Shown piece by piece: positions 22,360 through 33,508 of a stretch of DNA of 64,000 bases. The DNA is taken from the NCBI GenBank assembly GCA_021495925.1, contig JAKEKT010000095.1, forward strand, positions 1 to 64,000, read 5' to 3'. This stretch comes from Diplodia intermedia (lineage: Eukaryota; Ascomycota; Dothideomycetes; Botryosphaeriales; Botryosphaeriaceae). How positions within the stretch are numbered: the stretch's first letter is position 1; the number at the start of each line of letters is the position of its first letter. The position numbers were made by a program, and so were the translations under genes. The notes beneath the pieces were generated by a model. The model had not been told where the DNA came from. It did not search any database and saw nothing but the letters and a program-made list of their open reading frames with translations.

Positions 22360-22520
22360 GGCTACGGCGAAGGGGATTCGCGACTTACGCATACTGCGTA
22401 GACGCGTTCGCATGCCTTCTAAGTCTCGACGCTATCTTCGCCACCTACGCTCCGCCGCATCTACGTTCGCCGTGTCGCCATGCATACGCTTCGCCGCCTG
22501 CCTTCGCCGTCTGCCTAAAT
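22360..22520. repeat. Irregular TTCGCC/CTACG-motif tract
   Basis: The hexamer TTCGCC and the pentamers CTACG and TACGC recur many times over about 160 bases with irregular spacing, next to an A-run. It does not match a transposon end that I know. Confidence 0.4.
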
Positions 22521-23355
22521 CATAGAGTGTGGTCCAGCTTGTAGACTCTGATGTCGACCGGAGCATCCCAACATATGATGATGCCACAGGACAAGGCCAT
22601 CCCAAATCCGTCTTGCAGCGTACTACTTACGTGAGTAGCTGATTCTAGGTCTGTAAATACTTGTGCACATTGAAACCTCACATTGCTTCAGTTGTCAGTA
22701 AAGAGAAGGTGTATCGAACAAGGGGAAATAGAAACTTGCGTCAAGTACCGTGGGGCTATCATCAGGCCCCGGTCCCCACACGGAGGAACGGGAGTCCGCC
22801 GGGGCGAGCGAGGCCGTGTCTAGAGCCAAAGGGGGAAAAAGCCATCGATCTGCAACGAAAATTGCCAAGCGTTGCGATCCCGACGTCGATCGCGTCTATC
22901 CCTTTGTGTACTGCCGAATTCCTTATCTCCGCCGTGCTATTCCGGATTCGGGGTGGAATCAGGCAGGACGCTCGCTTCTCTCACATCGGAGCGTGTGACC
23001 TCGCCAATCACCTCGCGCGGCTCTGCCAAACCCCGGAGGCGGTGAGCGTGGGTACGCGAAGGGATTCGAACGTGCCGTTGCGAAGATGGGAGCTTGTCTG
23101 CGGCCTAGCAAGCTGGGCACCATCATCGATTTTTAGGAGCGCGTCGTGGCTCATTGATTGGGTCGGGGGCCGGGGTTGGCGGCTGAAAAAAAGCTCCGAC
23201 CGCTTGTCGTGGTGGTGACGCAATGGAAGCCTACGCCTGCATCCTTCAACCAAGCCAACCCCAATGGCAGCCTGTAGAAACGAGGCCATGGCCCCGGCGC
23301 AAGCCAAGCTCGCATCTTTTGTCCTTTGCGTGCTCGGGGCTCGGCCTTGTCGACC

Positions 23356-23363
23356 TCCGTGGA
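23356..23363 (+). promoter_or_regulatory. PDRE-like octamer TCCGTGGA upstream of the ABC gene
   Basis: The octamer fits the yeast pleiotropic drug response element consensus TCCRYGSR. It lies about 180 bases before the start codon of a PDR-type transporter. Filamentous fungi use different regulators for many such genes and an 8-base match can occur by chance. Confidence 0.25.
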
Positions 23364-23546
23364 GCATGACATCTTTGTAGCCTGTGTTTGTTCCCAGCTA
23401 CTTATCAAGATCGTCGCTGCTTCCAGCCTTCTTTCGAGTGCTGCTACAAAAAGTCCGGCAGTCGCCGTATCTCGCGCCCTTTGTTTACCTCCAGTTGCCA
23501 TGCTGCCCTGAGTTGTTGTCTCACGCTTCTTCCCATCTCTCCAGCC

Positions 23547-26500
23547 ATGGACAGTGATCATTCCGAGAAGCCCACGCCAGACGTCGAGGGAGAGATCCCC
23601 GGCGGCTGGCTGGAGACGCCCGCCACTACCAATGAACCGACCGAATATCCTGGCACCACCCGGCAGACCTCATCTCCCAGCGTCAGACGCACCGGATCCG
23701 CCCAGCAACACCCCTTGCATGTCGCGACACTCATCAACAACCACGGACGAACATCGTCATCCGGCGAGGTCACGGCCGTGCCCAGCCCCAAGGACGAGGA
23801 AAGCGTATACACGCCCGTCAGCGGCCACGGCGAGGACGGCGACATGCGCGAGTCCATCGAAGACTACCACAGCGACAAGGAGAAGGACGACGACGAGGCC
23901 GGCGGCGGCGGTTTCATGCCCATCAAGACGGGCCAGAGCCAAAACCAACACCAACAACAAAGGCCCGGCATGAAGACGACGGCGTCGGGCCGCGCCATGA
24001 CCGAGGACGACCTCTTCCGGGTGCTCTCGCGCCGCCGGACCAACCAATCCGCCGCCTCGACGGCCGCCGCCGACCAGGACCCGGAGCACGCGGCCGAGCA
24101 GGAGGAGATCGACCGGCTGCTCTCGCGCATGTTCGGCCAGTCGCGCCAGCAGAACTCCGAGGAGGAGCGGACGCGGCACACGGGCGTGGTGTTCAAGGGC
24201 TTGACGGTGAGGGGCATGGGCGTGGGCGCCGCGCTGCAGCCGACGACCGGCGACATCTTCTTGAACCCGGTGCGCTTCGTCGGGAACCTGGTCGCCAGGG
24301 GCCCGCGGCGGGCGGCGGGGAAGCCGCCCGTCAGGACGTTGATCGACAACTTCTCCGGATGCGTCAGGCCGGGGGAGATGCTGCTGGTGCTTGGCCGGCC
24401 TGGGGCTGGGTGCTCGACCTTCTTGAAGGTCGTTGGGAACCAGAGGTTCGGATATGAGAGCGTCGAGGGGGATGTGACGTATGGAGGCACGTCGGCCGAC
24501 GTCATGGCGAAGAAGTATCGGAGCGAGGTCCTGTACAACCCGGAGGAGGATCTCCACTACGCGACGCTCAGCGTGAAGAACACCTTGACCTTCGCGCTGA
24601 AGACAAAGACTCCGGGCCAAGATTCGAGGAAGGAGGGAGAGTCAAAGCAGGAGTACGTTAAGGAGTTTTTGCGTGTCGTCAGCAAGCTCTTCTGGATAGA
24701 ACACACCCTTGGGACCAAGGTTGGGTCGGCTTTCGTGCGCGGCGTCTCCGGTGGTGAGAAGAAGCGTGTCAGCATCGCCGAAGCCATGATCACGAAGGCG
24801 TCCGTCCAGGCGTGGGACAACAGCACGAAGGGCTTGGATGCTTCGACTGCACTAGAATACGTCCAGAGCTTGCGTTCGCTCACCAACATGGCGCGCGTCT
24901 CCACTTCCGTTGCGCTCTACCAGGCTGGAGAGAGTCTGTACGATCTGTTTGACAAAGTCGTGCTCATCGACGAGGGCAAATGCTGCTACTTCGGACCTGC
25001 GGATGAGGCTCCTGCGTACTTCAAGGAAGTCGGTTTCGTGCAGCCCCCTCGTTGGACAAACGCAGATTTCCTTACCTCTGTAACCGACCCTCATGAGCGT
25101 CACGTCAAGGAGGGATGGGAAAACCGTATCCCCAGATCTGCCGAGCAGTTTGCCGACGCATTCTTCAAGAGCGAGAGGCACAGGAAGAACCTCAAGGAGA
25201 TCGAAGAGTTCCAAGAAGAGACGCGGCTTCAGGAGGAGGAACGCCGCGCTGCCGCCAGCAAGGCCACCAAGACGAAGAACTACACCATCTCCTTCCCCCA
25301 GCAGGTCATCGCCTGCACGAAACGGCAGTTCCTCGTCATGATCGGAGACAAGCAGTCCCTTGCCGGCAAATGGGGCGGTATCCTGTTCCAAGCCCTGATC
25401 GTCGGAAGCCTGTTCTACGACCAGCCCAAGACGGCCGCCGGCGTCTTCACCCGCGGCGGCGTCATGTTCTTCATGCTCCTCTTCAACGCCCTGCTCGCGC
25501 TCGCCGAGCTGACGGCGGCCTTCGACTCGCGGCCCATCCTGCTGAAGCACAAGAGCTTCTCCTTCTACCGGCCCGCCGCGTACGCCCTCGCCCAGACCGT
25601 CGTCGACGTGCCGCTGGTGCTCATCCAGGTCGCCATCTTCGACATCGTCGTCTACTTCATGTCGAACCTGCAGCGCACCGCCTCGCAGTTCTTCATCTCG
25701 CTGCTCTTCCTCTTCATCCTCACCATGACCATGTACGCCTTCTTCCGCGCCATCGGCGCCCTCGTCGACAGCCTCGACGTCGCCACCCGCCTCACCGGCG
25801 TCGCCATCCAGATCCTCGTCGTCTACACCGGCTACCTGATCCCGCCGCGCAAGATGCACCCGTGGTTCGGCTGGCTGCGCTGGGTGAACCCGGTGCAGTA
25901 CGGCTTCGAGGGCCTGATGGCCAACGAGTTCTACAACCTCGACATCGAGTGCGTCACGCCGTACCTGGTCCCGCAGGTTCCCGGTGCCCGGCCGCAGTAT
26001 CAGACTTGCGCGCTGCAGGGCAGCCAGCCCGGCCGCACGACCGTCGCCGGCGCGGATTACATCTCGGTCGCGTACAGTTACTCGCGCAGCCACCTGTGGC
26101 GGAACTTTGGCATCATCTGCGCGTTTTTCATCTTCTTCGTCTGCTTGACCGCGCTCGGGATGGAGCTGCAGAAGCCGAACAAGGGCGGTGGGAGCGTGAC
26201 CATCTACAAGCGCGGTCAGGCACCCGAGTCCGTGAAGAAAGAGATGGAGAGCTCGAACGAGAAGGGGGATGAGGAGAAGGGAAGGAAGAACGGTGTTGCG
26301 GCTGGATCCACCGAAGGCGAGACGTCCAGTGGTACGGAAAAGAGCGATGCCGAAGCCAAGGGCGTGGCGAAGAACGACACGATCTTCACGTGGCAGAACG
26401 TCAATTATACGATTCCGTATGAAGGTGCGGAGAGGAAGCTGCTGCAGAACGTGCAGGGCTATGTCAAGCCGGGGAAACTGACTGCGTTGATGGGTGCTTC

Positions 26501-28937
26501 TGGTAAGTCCTCAAGGGCGCACAACAGACAAGAGTCTGCGCAGCTGCTGACAGATAGTAGGAGCCGGTAAAACGACTCTTTTGAACACGCTTGCGCAGCG
26601 TATCCGGTTCGGTGTCGTGACCGGCGATTTCCTCGTTGACGGCAGACCCCTTCCGTTATCGTTCCAGCGTAGCACGGGTTTTGCAGAGCAGCAGGATGTT
26701 CATGAGGCCACTTCGACCGTGAGGGAAGCTCTCCGCTTCTCCGCCAAATTGCGCCAGCCCCGAGAAGTCCCACTCCAGGAGAAGTACGACTACGTCGAAA
26801 AGATCATCGATCTCCTGGAGATGCGTGAGATCGCTGGAGCAACTGTCGGAAAACCAGGCGTCGGCCTCAACCAGGAGCAGCGGAAGCGCCTGACGATCGG
26901 CGTAGAGCTGGCGAGCAAGCCAGAGCTTCTCATGTTCCTGGATGAGCCAACTTCCGGCCTGGACAGTGGCGCCGCCTTCAACATCGTTCGTTTCCTCCGC
27001 AAATTGGCAGATGCAGGCCAGGCGATACTCTGTACGATTCATCAGCCGAGCTCAGTCTTGTTTGAGAACTTTGACCAGCTCTTGTTGCTCAAGAATGGTG
27101 GCCGGACTGTCTACTTCGGTGAGCTCGGCCATGACAGCAGGAACCTCATCAACTACCTCGAACGCAACGGAGCAAAGAAGTGCCCATCCAAGATGAATCC
27201 TGCCGAATACATGCTGGAAGCCATCGGCGCGGGTAATCCCGACTACAAGGGCCAGGATTGGGGAGACGTTTGGGAGGGATCGCCCGAGAACGAGCAACTC
27301 AGCCAAGAGGTCCAACAAATCATCTCGGATCGGAGACAAGCCGGCAACAAGGAGAAGGTCCGCGATGACCGGGAGTACGCCATGCCGCTGTCGACTCAGG
27401 TGTTCACGGTACTCAAGCGGTCTTTTGTCGCCATGTACCGGTCGCCGCAGTACGTGATGGGCATGACGATGCTGCACATCTTCACCGGGCTGTTCAACGG
27501 CTTCACCTTCTGGAACGTGGGCCACAGCCAGATCGACATGCAGTCGCGTCTCTTCTCGACCTTCATGACGCTGACCATCTCGCCTCCGCTCATCCAGCAG
27601 CTGCAGCCCCGCTTCCTGGAGGCGCGGTCCATCTTCGAGTCGCGCGAGTCCAACTCGAAGATCTACTCGTGGTTCGCTTTCACGACGGCGGCCATTGTCT
27701 CGGAGATTCCGTACCGCCTCGTCGCTGGTACCATCTACTGGGCTTGCTGGTACTTCCCGCCCAACTTTCCCAGGGACACGTACACGTCCGTGAGCATTTG
27801 GGCGCTGGTGATGGTGTTCGAGCTGTACTACCTCGGATTTGGCCAGGCGATTGCGTCGTTCTCGCCGAACGAGCTGCTGGCGTCCCTGTTGGTGCCGATA
27901 TTCTTCCTGTTCGTGGTGAGCTTCTGCGGTGTGGTGGTGCCGTACGCGACGCTGCCGTATTTCTGGCGCTCCTGGATGTACCACTTGGTAAGTGACGACC
28001 GTCGGGGCTTCTGGCGGGCACTACTGATAGGTTGGACAGTCGCCGTTCCGCTACCTGCTGGAGGGGTTCCTCGGGCTGCTCACGCACAACCAGCGGGTGC
28101 AGTGCGATAGCAGCGAGATAGCTCGGTTCAACGCTCCACCGGGCCAGACGTGCGAGAGCTACGCCGGCGTGCCGACCAATCCGGACGGGACGTGCGGCTA
28201 CTGCCAGTACGCCACCGGAGACCAGTTTGTGAGTCACTTATCTCCTTTTCCGGAACTCTCATTATCCCCCTGCCCTTTTCCGCGACCTTTGCTTGGCATG
28301 GGCCTCGCTGCGGTAAAGCTCAGCCCGCAGCTCGCGCGTGAAATCGGAACACGCCCCAGATAGCAGTTGGGCAGGTATCGGAACGGGCCGGGTGCGGAAT
28401 GGGCGATGCGCCGAGAGGGCTGCCTGTGCTGGGGGGCCAGCCTATTCCTGGCCGGCTCAGCCACCGCCCCAAGCACGCGCGACCAGGGGGCACCCCCATC
28501 TTTCCCCAACCCTCGCATGTGCCTTTCCGCTCCCGCTTCCGCCCTGTGTGCTGGGATCCTGGGCTGCGGGTTTTCTCCGCATCTGCGTTTCAGGTGTCGT
28601 TCTTTTTTTTCTTTTTCTTCCGGGTGAAGCTAACGCAAGGGGATAGGCCTCGAGCTTCAATGTCTTCTACCGTTATGTCTGGCGCGACTTTGGCATCATG
28701 TGTAAGTGCTCTCGCAACGGTGGGGAGCGGCGGCTGTGCAGATAACTAATCCGGAAACCGACAGGGGCGTACATCCTCTTCAACTTTGCCGTCGTCTACG
28801 CCTGTTCGTGGCTGTACCTGTCGGGCGGACGGAGAATCAAGCAGGCGCTCAGCCCGACGCAGCGCAGACAGCAAAAGGAGAAGCAGAAGCAGCAGCAGCA
28901 GCAGCAGGAGGTGAGCACCGGCGGCGGGCAGGTCTGA
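23547..28937 (+). CDS. PDR-type ABC transporter (ABCG, full size)
   Basis: Plasma-membrane drug-efflux pump with (nucleotide-binding domain - six helices) twice. Exons 23547-26502, 26561-27987, 28040-28228, 28647-28701 and 28765-28937 give 1599 residues. The long polar N-terminus (about 220 residues) has acidic and Gln/His-rich tracts. Domain 1 has the degenerate PDR Walker A GRPGAGCSTFLK, signature VSGGEKKRVSIAE and QAWDNSTKGLDAS in place of a normal Walker B. Domain 2 has Walker A GASGAGKTTLLN (split by the first intron), signature LNQEQRKRLTIG, Walker B LLMFLDEPTSGLDS and CTIHQPSS. This asymmetry is normal for PDR pumps. The last loop contains the cysteine-rich CESYAGV and TCGYCQYATGDQF before the final helix. 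The C-terminus ends in a Lys/Gln-rich tail. The fourth intron (28229-28646) is unusually long at 418 bases. The substrate cannot be inferred. Confidence 0.95.
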
Positions 28938-30284
28938 GGGTATTTGCGTCTTCCGTAGTGCCGTGTTGCCATTGACGTTTGCCTGGCCCCCCAGCGGGGC
29001 GAGCTTGCGTTTTCTTCGATAATTGATTCGCTTACCTTTGGCTCGATCGGGACGAGGCGTGTGTCAGAGGGTAAAGGTTGGCATGTGCTGCACGGGCTGT
29101 TTCCGAAGCTTGTGGAGAAGGTGCTAGCAGGGATGGGGCAATCTTACGTCAGAGGTTTCGAGCTCTCCCGCGCCAGCCCAACGCCCTGCCGCAAGCCAGA
29201 CGTTTCAGAGGGCAAGCGCGGCACAGGCTCTGCTCACCGGTGTTGTGGTCCCGCAGTCGTCGTGAACGCACTGAAAATTCCGCAGGGCCACGATGCTTCT
29301 GGTGTTGTGCAGACAGCCGGCGACGCGTATGCCCTTGGTCCGATCAGAAACAACCTGATCTGTCAACGCCTGGGGCAGGGACCGCACACGGCCAGACACG
29401 GGCGACGATAATTTATTCTGGGTTGCCATCGGCGCGTGGCCCATGGGGAGGCCGATCGTTTGGAAGGCGAACGCGCGAGCCAAGCAGCCCAGGGACAAGC
29501 ATCAGGCTAGCATGCTGTGTACCCAGCAGGTAGCGGACACGGGCTGCGGCATCATCTGGACAGCCCGAGGCCAGAATGTGCTGGGTCGGTGCGGCGCCTT
29601 TCCTCCTCCGGTCCCCCTCGGTCCCAGCGGCGGCAAATGACAGCGCGCAGCTGGCCAGTCGCGCGGACGGAGGGATTCGGGCGATCAAGGAGCGGGCGGC
29701 GTGGGTGAGGCATTATCACTGGGGCGATTGCGGGATATGGGCACATGGGGGAGCTGGAGCAGCAGGGCTGTCGTCACAGCCAGGCGGAATGGCCAGTCGC
29801 AGGCCTGCGGAGTCAGCAGCAGCGCCAACGCGGGGCAGTCCCCAGCCCGCAGCCCGCACCCCTCGATCGCCCGCTTCTTTCGTCATCCACGCCGCTGGAA
29901 ACGTCGCTCTGCGAAAGAATCAGGTCACACGCGGCCGCATCGACGCAATCGCACGCGGGTGCCCTGGGCGTGCCCTCTACTCCTCTCCTCGGTTAAAGGC
30001 TCGTCCGCTCCAGCTGGGGCGCCTTTGTCCTCGAAGTACCTGTTATCGATCCTTTGCGCCGGCTCATTTTCGTCCGCCTGAGGCCAACGCCGCCGCCAGC
30101 CCGACTTGTTTTCGTCAAACGCCCAATCCCCACGACGCGGAGAGCTACCATCGGGTCACGGCTCTCTTTTTCGGTAGTAATTGCGCCTCCCAGACCACCC
30201 CTGCCGTCCAATCAGAGTTGCGGCTAACTGAGCGTCCGCGGAAAGCCAGACAGGATCGTGAATACGCAACAAGCACGCGCAGAC
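28938..30284. promoter_or_regulatory. Intergenic region, promoter of the PEPCK gene
   Basis: About 1.35 kb between the end of the ABC gene and the PEPCK start. No gene recognised. The long upstream region suits a carbon-source-regulated gene, but I identified no specific binding site. Confidence 0.5.
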
Positions 30285-32479
30285 ATGGCTGGAACTACTA
30301 AAGGCGCCGGCATCCCCATCGATGTGCCTGTTCGATCCGCATCACCCGGCCCTCTCTACACCGGAGACTTCGCTCGTCAACAGGTTGTGAAGCAGCAAAA
30401 GAACAACTTTCACTCCAGCTCTCTCAAGATGGTTACCAACCCGCAAAACGTCAACAAGACGGCCCTCCACCCCGCCGGCCTCCAGTACGTACCCCCCCAG
30501 CCCTGCCGAGGCAACCCAAAGCGCTAACACCGTCGGTCCAGGCCGTCGAAGGAGCACACCGAGATTGAGGAGGAGCTGCACGACAAGGCACACATCGACT
30601 ACGACCGCGTCGCCATTGTAAGCTTCCCGTCCCGCTCCGTCATGACGTCGGCGCTCTAGGTTAACCCCAGCTCCCAGATCGCCAACCCGTCCGTCGCTGC
30701 CCTCTACGAAGATGCATTGGTCTACGAGACCGGCTCTGCCATCACCGCGTCCGGCGCGCTCTCCGCCTACTCGGGCGCCAAGACGGGTCGCTCGCCCTCG
30801 GACAAGCGTATCGTCCAGGAGCCGTCGTCAGAGAAGGACGTCTGGTGGGGACCTGTCAACAAGCCCATGAGCCCCGATGTAAGTTCATGCATGTGCTCCT
30901 TCCCGCCGCCGTGTCACTCCATGTATTACCCCACAAGCTGCGAGGCGTGGCTCACGTCATGGTTTCGTGCGTCGTTGCCGAGCCTTCCCCCGCGTGATTC
31001 GCAGCCGGGCATCCTTCCCCGCATTCGGTTACGCGACCGCTCCGTGGCTCCCTCCATCCATGCTAGCCGTCCGATCTGGGCTGCAGCTCACGTGCCCATC
31101 CAACCACGCCTCTTCCACATGCTAACAGTCTGCTTCAGGTCTGGCGTATCAACAGAGAACGTGCCGTCGACTACCTGAACACCAGGAATCGCATCTATGT
31201 CGTCGATGGTTTCGCCGGTTGGGATGAGCGCTACCGCATCAAGGTCCGCGTTGTCTGCGCTCGCGCCTACCACGCCCTCTTCATGCGCAACATGCTCATC
31301 CGTCCTTCTCGCGCTGAGCTCGAGCACTTCCACCCCGACTATGTCATCTACAACGCCGGTGCTTTCCCTGCCAACAGGTTCACCTCCGGTATGACCTCTG
31401 CCACCTCCGTCTCCATCAACTTCGCCGACAAGGAGATGGTCATCCTCGGTACCGAGTATGCCGGCGAGATGAAGAAGGGAATCTTCACTGTGCTCTTCTA
31501 CGAGATGCCCGTCAAGCACAACGTCCTTACCCTGCACTCTTCGGCAAACCAGGGCCAGAAGGGCGATGTTACCGTGTTCTTCGGTCTGTCAGGAACTGGC
31601 AAGACCACTCTGTCGGCGGACCCTAAGCGTGCGCTGATCGGTGATGACGAGCACTGCTGGAGCGACAGGGGTGTCTTCAACATCGAGGGTGGCTGCTACG
31701 CCAAGTGCATTGGTCTCTCGGCCGAGAAGGAGCCTGATATTTTCAACGCCATCCGCTTCGGCTCCATCCTTGAGAACGTTGTCTTCGACCCCGATACTCG
31801 CGAGGTTGACTACGATGACTCGACCCTCACCGAGAACACTCGCTGCGCTTACCCCATCGAGTACATCGAGAACACCCTGATCCCTTGCATCTCCAACAAC
31901 CACCCTACGAACATCATCCTCCTCACCTGCGACGCCCGTGGTGTCCTTCCCCCGATCTCCAAGCTCAACACCGAGCAGACCATGTACCACTTCATCTCCG
32001 GCTACACGTCGAAGATGGCGGGTACCGAGCAGGGTGTCACGGAGCCGCAGGCCACCTTCTCGTCGTGTTTCGCACAGCCTTTCCTGGCGCTGCACCCGAT
32101 GCGCTACGCGAAGATGCTGGCGGAGAAGATCAAGCACCACAACGCCAACGCTTGGCTGCTCAACACCGGCTGGGTCGGTGCCGGCGCTACCACGGGTGGC
32201 AAGCGCTGCCCGCTCAAGTACACGCGCGCCATCCTGGACGCCATCCACAGCGGCGAGCTCGCCAAGGTCGAGTACGAGACGTACGATACCTTCAACCTGT
32301 CGGTGCCCAAGACGTGCCCCAACGTCCCCGACGAGCTGCTCAACCCGGCCAAGAGCTGGACCGGTACCGCCGACTTCAAGGGCGAGGTCACCAAGCTCGG
32401 TGGTCTGTTCGCCGAGAACTTCAAGAAGTACCAGGATGAGGCCACGCCTGAGGTGCTCAAGGCTGGTCCTGCCGTTTAG
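30285..32479 (+). CDS. acuF: Phosphoenolpyruvate carboxykinase (ATP)
   Basis: Converts oxaloacetate and ATP to phosphoenolpyruvate, the first committed step of gluconeogenesis, in the cytosol. Exons 30285-30484, 30542-30617, 30678-30878 and 31139-32479 give 605 residues. The ATG at 30285 follows the only in-frame upstream start-like codon, which is a GTG. The signature features of the ATP-dependent family are present: GAKTGRSPSDKR, NMLIRPSRAEL, FFGLSGTGKTTLSAD (phosphate-binding loop), LIGDDEHCW (metal site), FNIEGGCYAKC and NTRCAYPIEYI. The third intron (260 bases) separates a short 5' part from the catalytic body. Coding sequence after 31139 shows strong preference for C-ending codons, typical of a highly expressed gene. 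The symbol follows Aspergillus usage. Confidence 0.96.
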
Positions 32480-33508
32480 AGGGAGAAAAACCAGGTCGGG
32501 GGCGAGTTGTAGACGATGAGTTTCATCTTCTCTTTTTCTTTATTTTGCTCGATTCAATTGGCGATTCCGATGCATCATTTTCCTATACACTTAAATTGGG
32601 CTCTTCTTTTGGCTAGGGGAAGAAGAAGCTGAGCAGGTCCAGATGGACCGAGGAGGGGAGTTTCGGGTTGAAGAGAGGAAGACGTGCCGAACGACCTCTC
32701 GCAATGGCCAAAGACCCAGGCATGAGATATGGCTAGCAGTCTCGGAGTATGATGGAGCTGGCGAAAGCGAAAATTAAAAAATATTCTAAAAACAACCTTG
32801 TGCAGTGCAAGCGTGCAGCGCTTTGCATGTGAATGTGATGTCATTGGTCAAGACTTGAGAATATGCGATATGGTGCGTGTGGAGCGATCAAGAAGAGTAG
32901 CTTGGGTGATTCGCGAAAGTGGAACAACGTTGGTAATCCCTTAGGTGAGGACCGGAAACTAGGCAATCATTCGAATGCAGGTACCGGTGTTCAAATATCG
33001 ATGGCATAGGAGTTGGAGAAGGAAGATCGTCGTGTAGTCGAGAGACAGGATATGTCTTTATTGAAGCAAAGACAATGAACTTTTATCTCATACATAAATT
33101 AAATTTCTGAATTGCGAGTCTACATGTGATTGGGATCACTATTCACGGTCTTGTCAAGCAGATTGGAACGGAGGTGATGGGCCTGTCAGTGGTTGGGGAG
33201 GAAAACACGCAACCGGGCTGAAAGGATGGTAATGACTCGTGGCCGGGCGAGGATCAGCACAGACCCTGACGTTCATTGTTCCCGCCTCACTCGCCGATTC
33301 GCCGAGTCGACGCGCGCGCGGTGGGGCGGCGCTGCTGCTCTCCTCCGCGTTCCTGAGAGAGCTCAGCTCACTCTCCATAACTTTATCGCTTTTCCCTTCC
33401 TTCTCCTTGCCGGTTCCGCCCTTCCCGCCCGTTGGCGCGCCCCCGCCCTCCCGCAGATGAAGAAACCACCGCCTCCACCGACATAGCGCATCCACGCAGC
33501 CATCCACC
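32480..33508. other. Intergenic region between PEPCK and PAN2 genes
   Basis: Contains the 3' flank of the PEPCK gene (T-rich, around 32525-32550) and the promoter of PAN2. The DNA is AT-rich to about 33120 and then GC-rich. No gene seen. Confidence 0.5.

Larger units (their letters stand above)
21603..23546. other. Gene-poor region upstream of the ABC transporter gene
   Basis: About 1.9 kb with no recognised gene. A run of 13 A lies near 22330. A stretch at about 22360-22520 is built from recurring TTCGCC, CTACG and TACGC motifs. The last few hundred bases act as promoter and leader of the ABC gene. Confidence 0.5.

Noticed and set aside
23041..23090. tRNA-like GATTCGAAC box
   Set aside because: The T-loop-like sequence lacks a matching A box and a cloverleaf can not be drawn.
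22661..23218. Forward frame of 185 codons upstream of the ABC gene
   Set aside because: No ATG-supported domain. Composition changes along the frame, and it overlaps other frames in the likely promoter.
23388..23546. N-terminal extension of the ABC transporter frame
   Set aside because: The upstream extension starts from a non-ATG codon and has no family-like sequence. The ATG at 23547 is the natural start.
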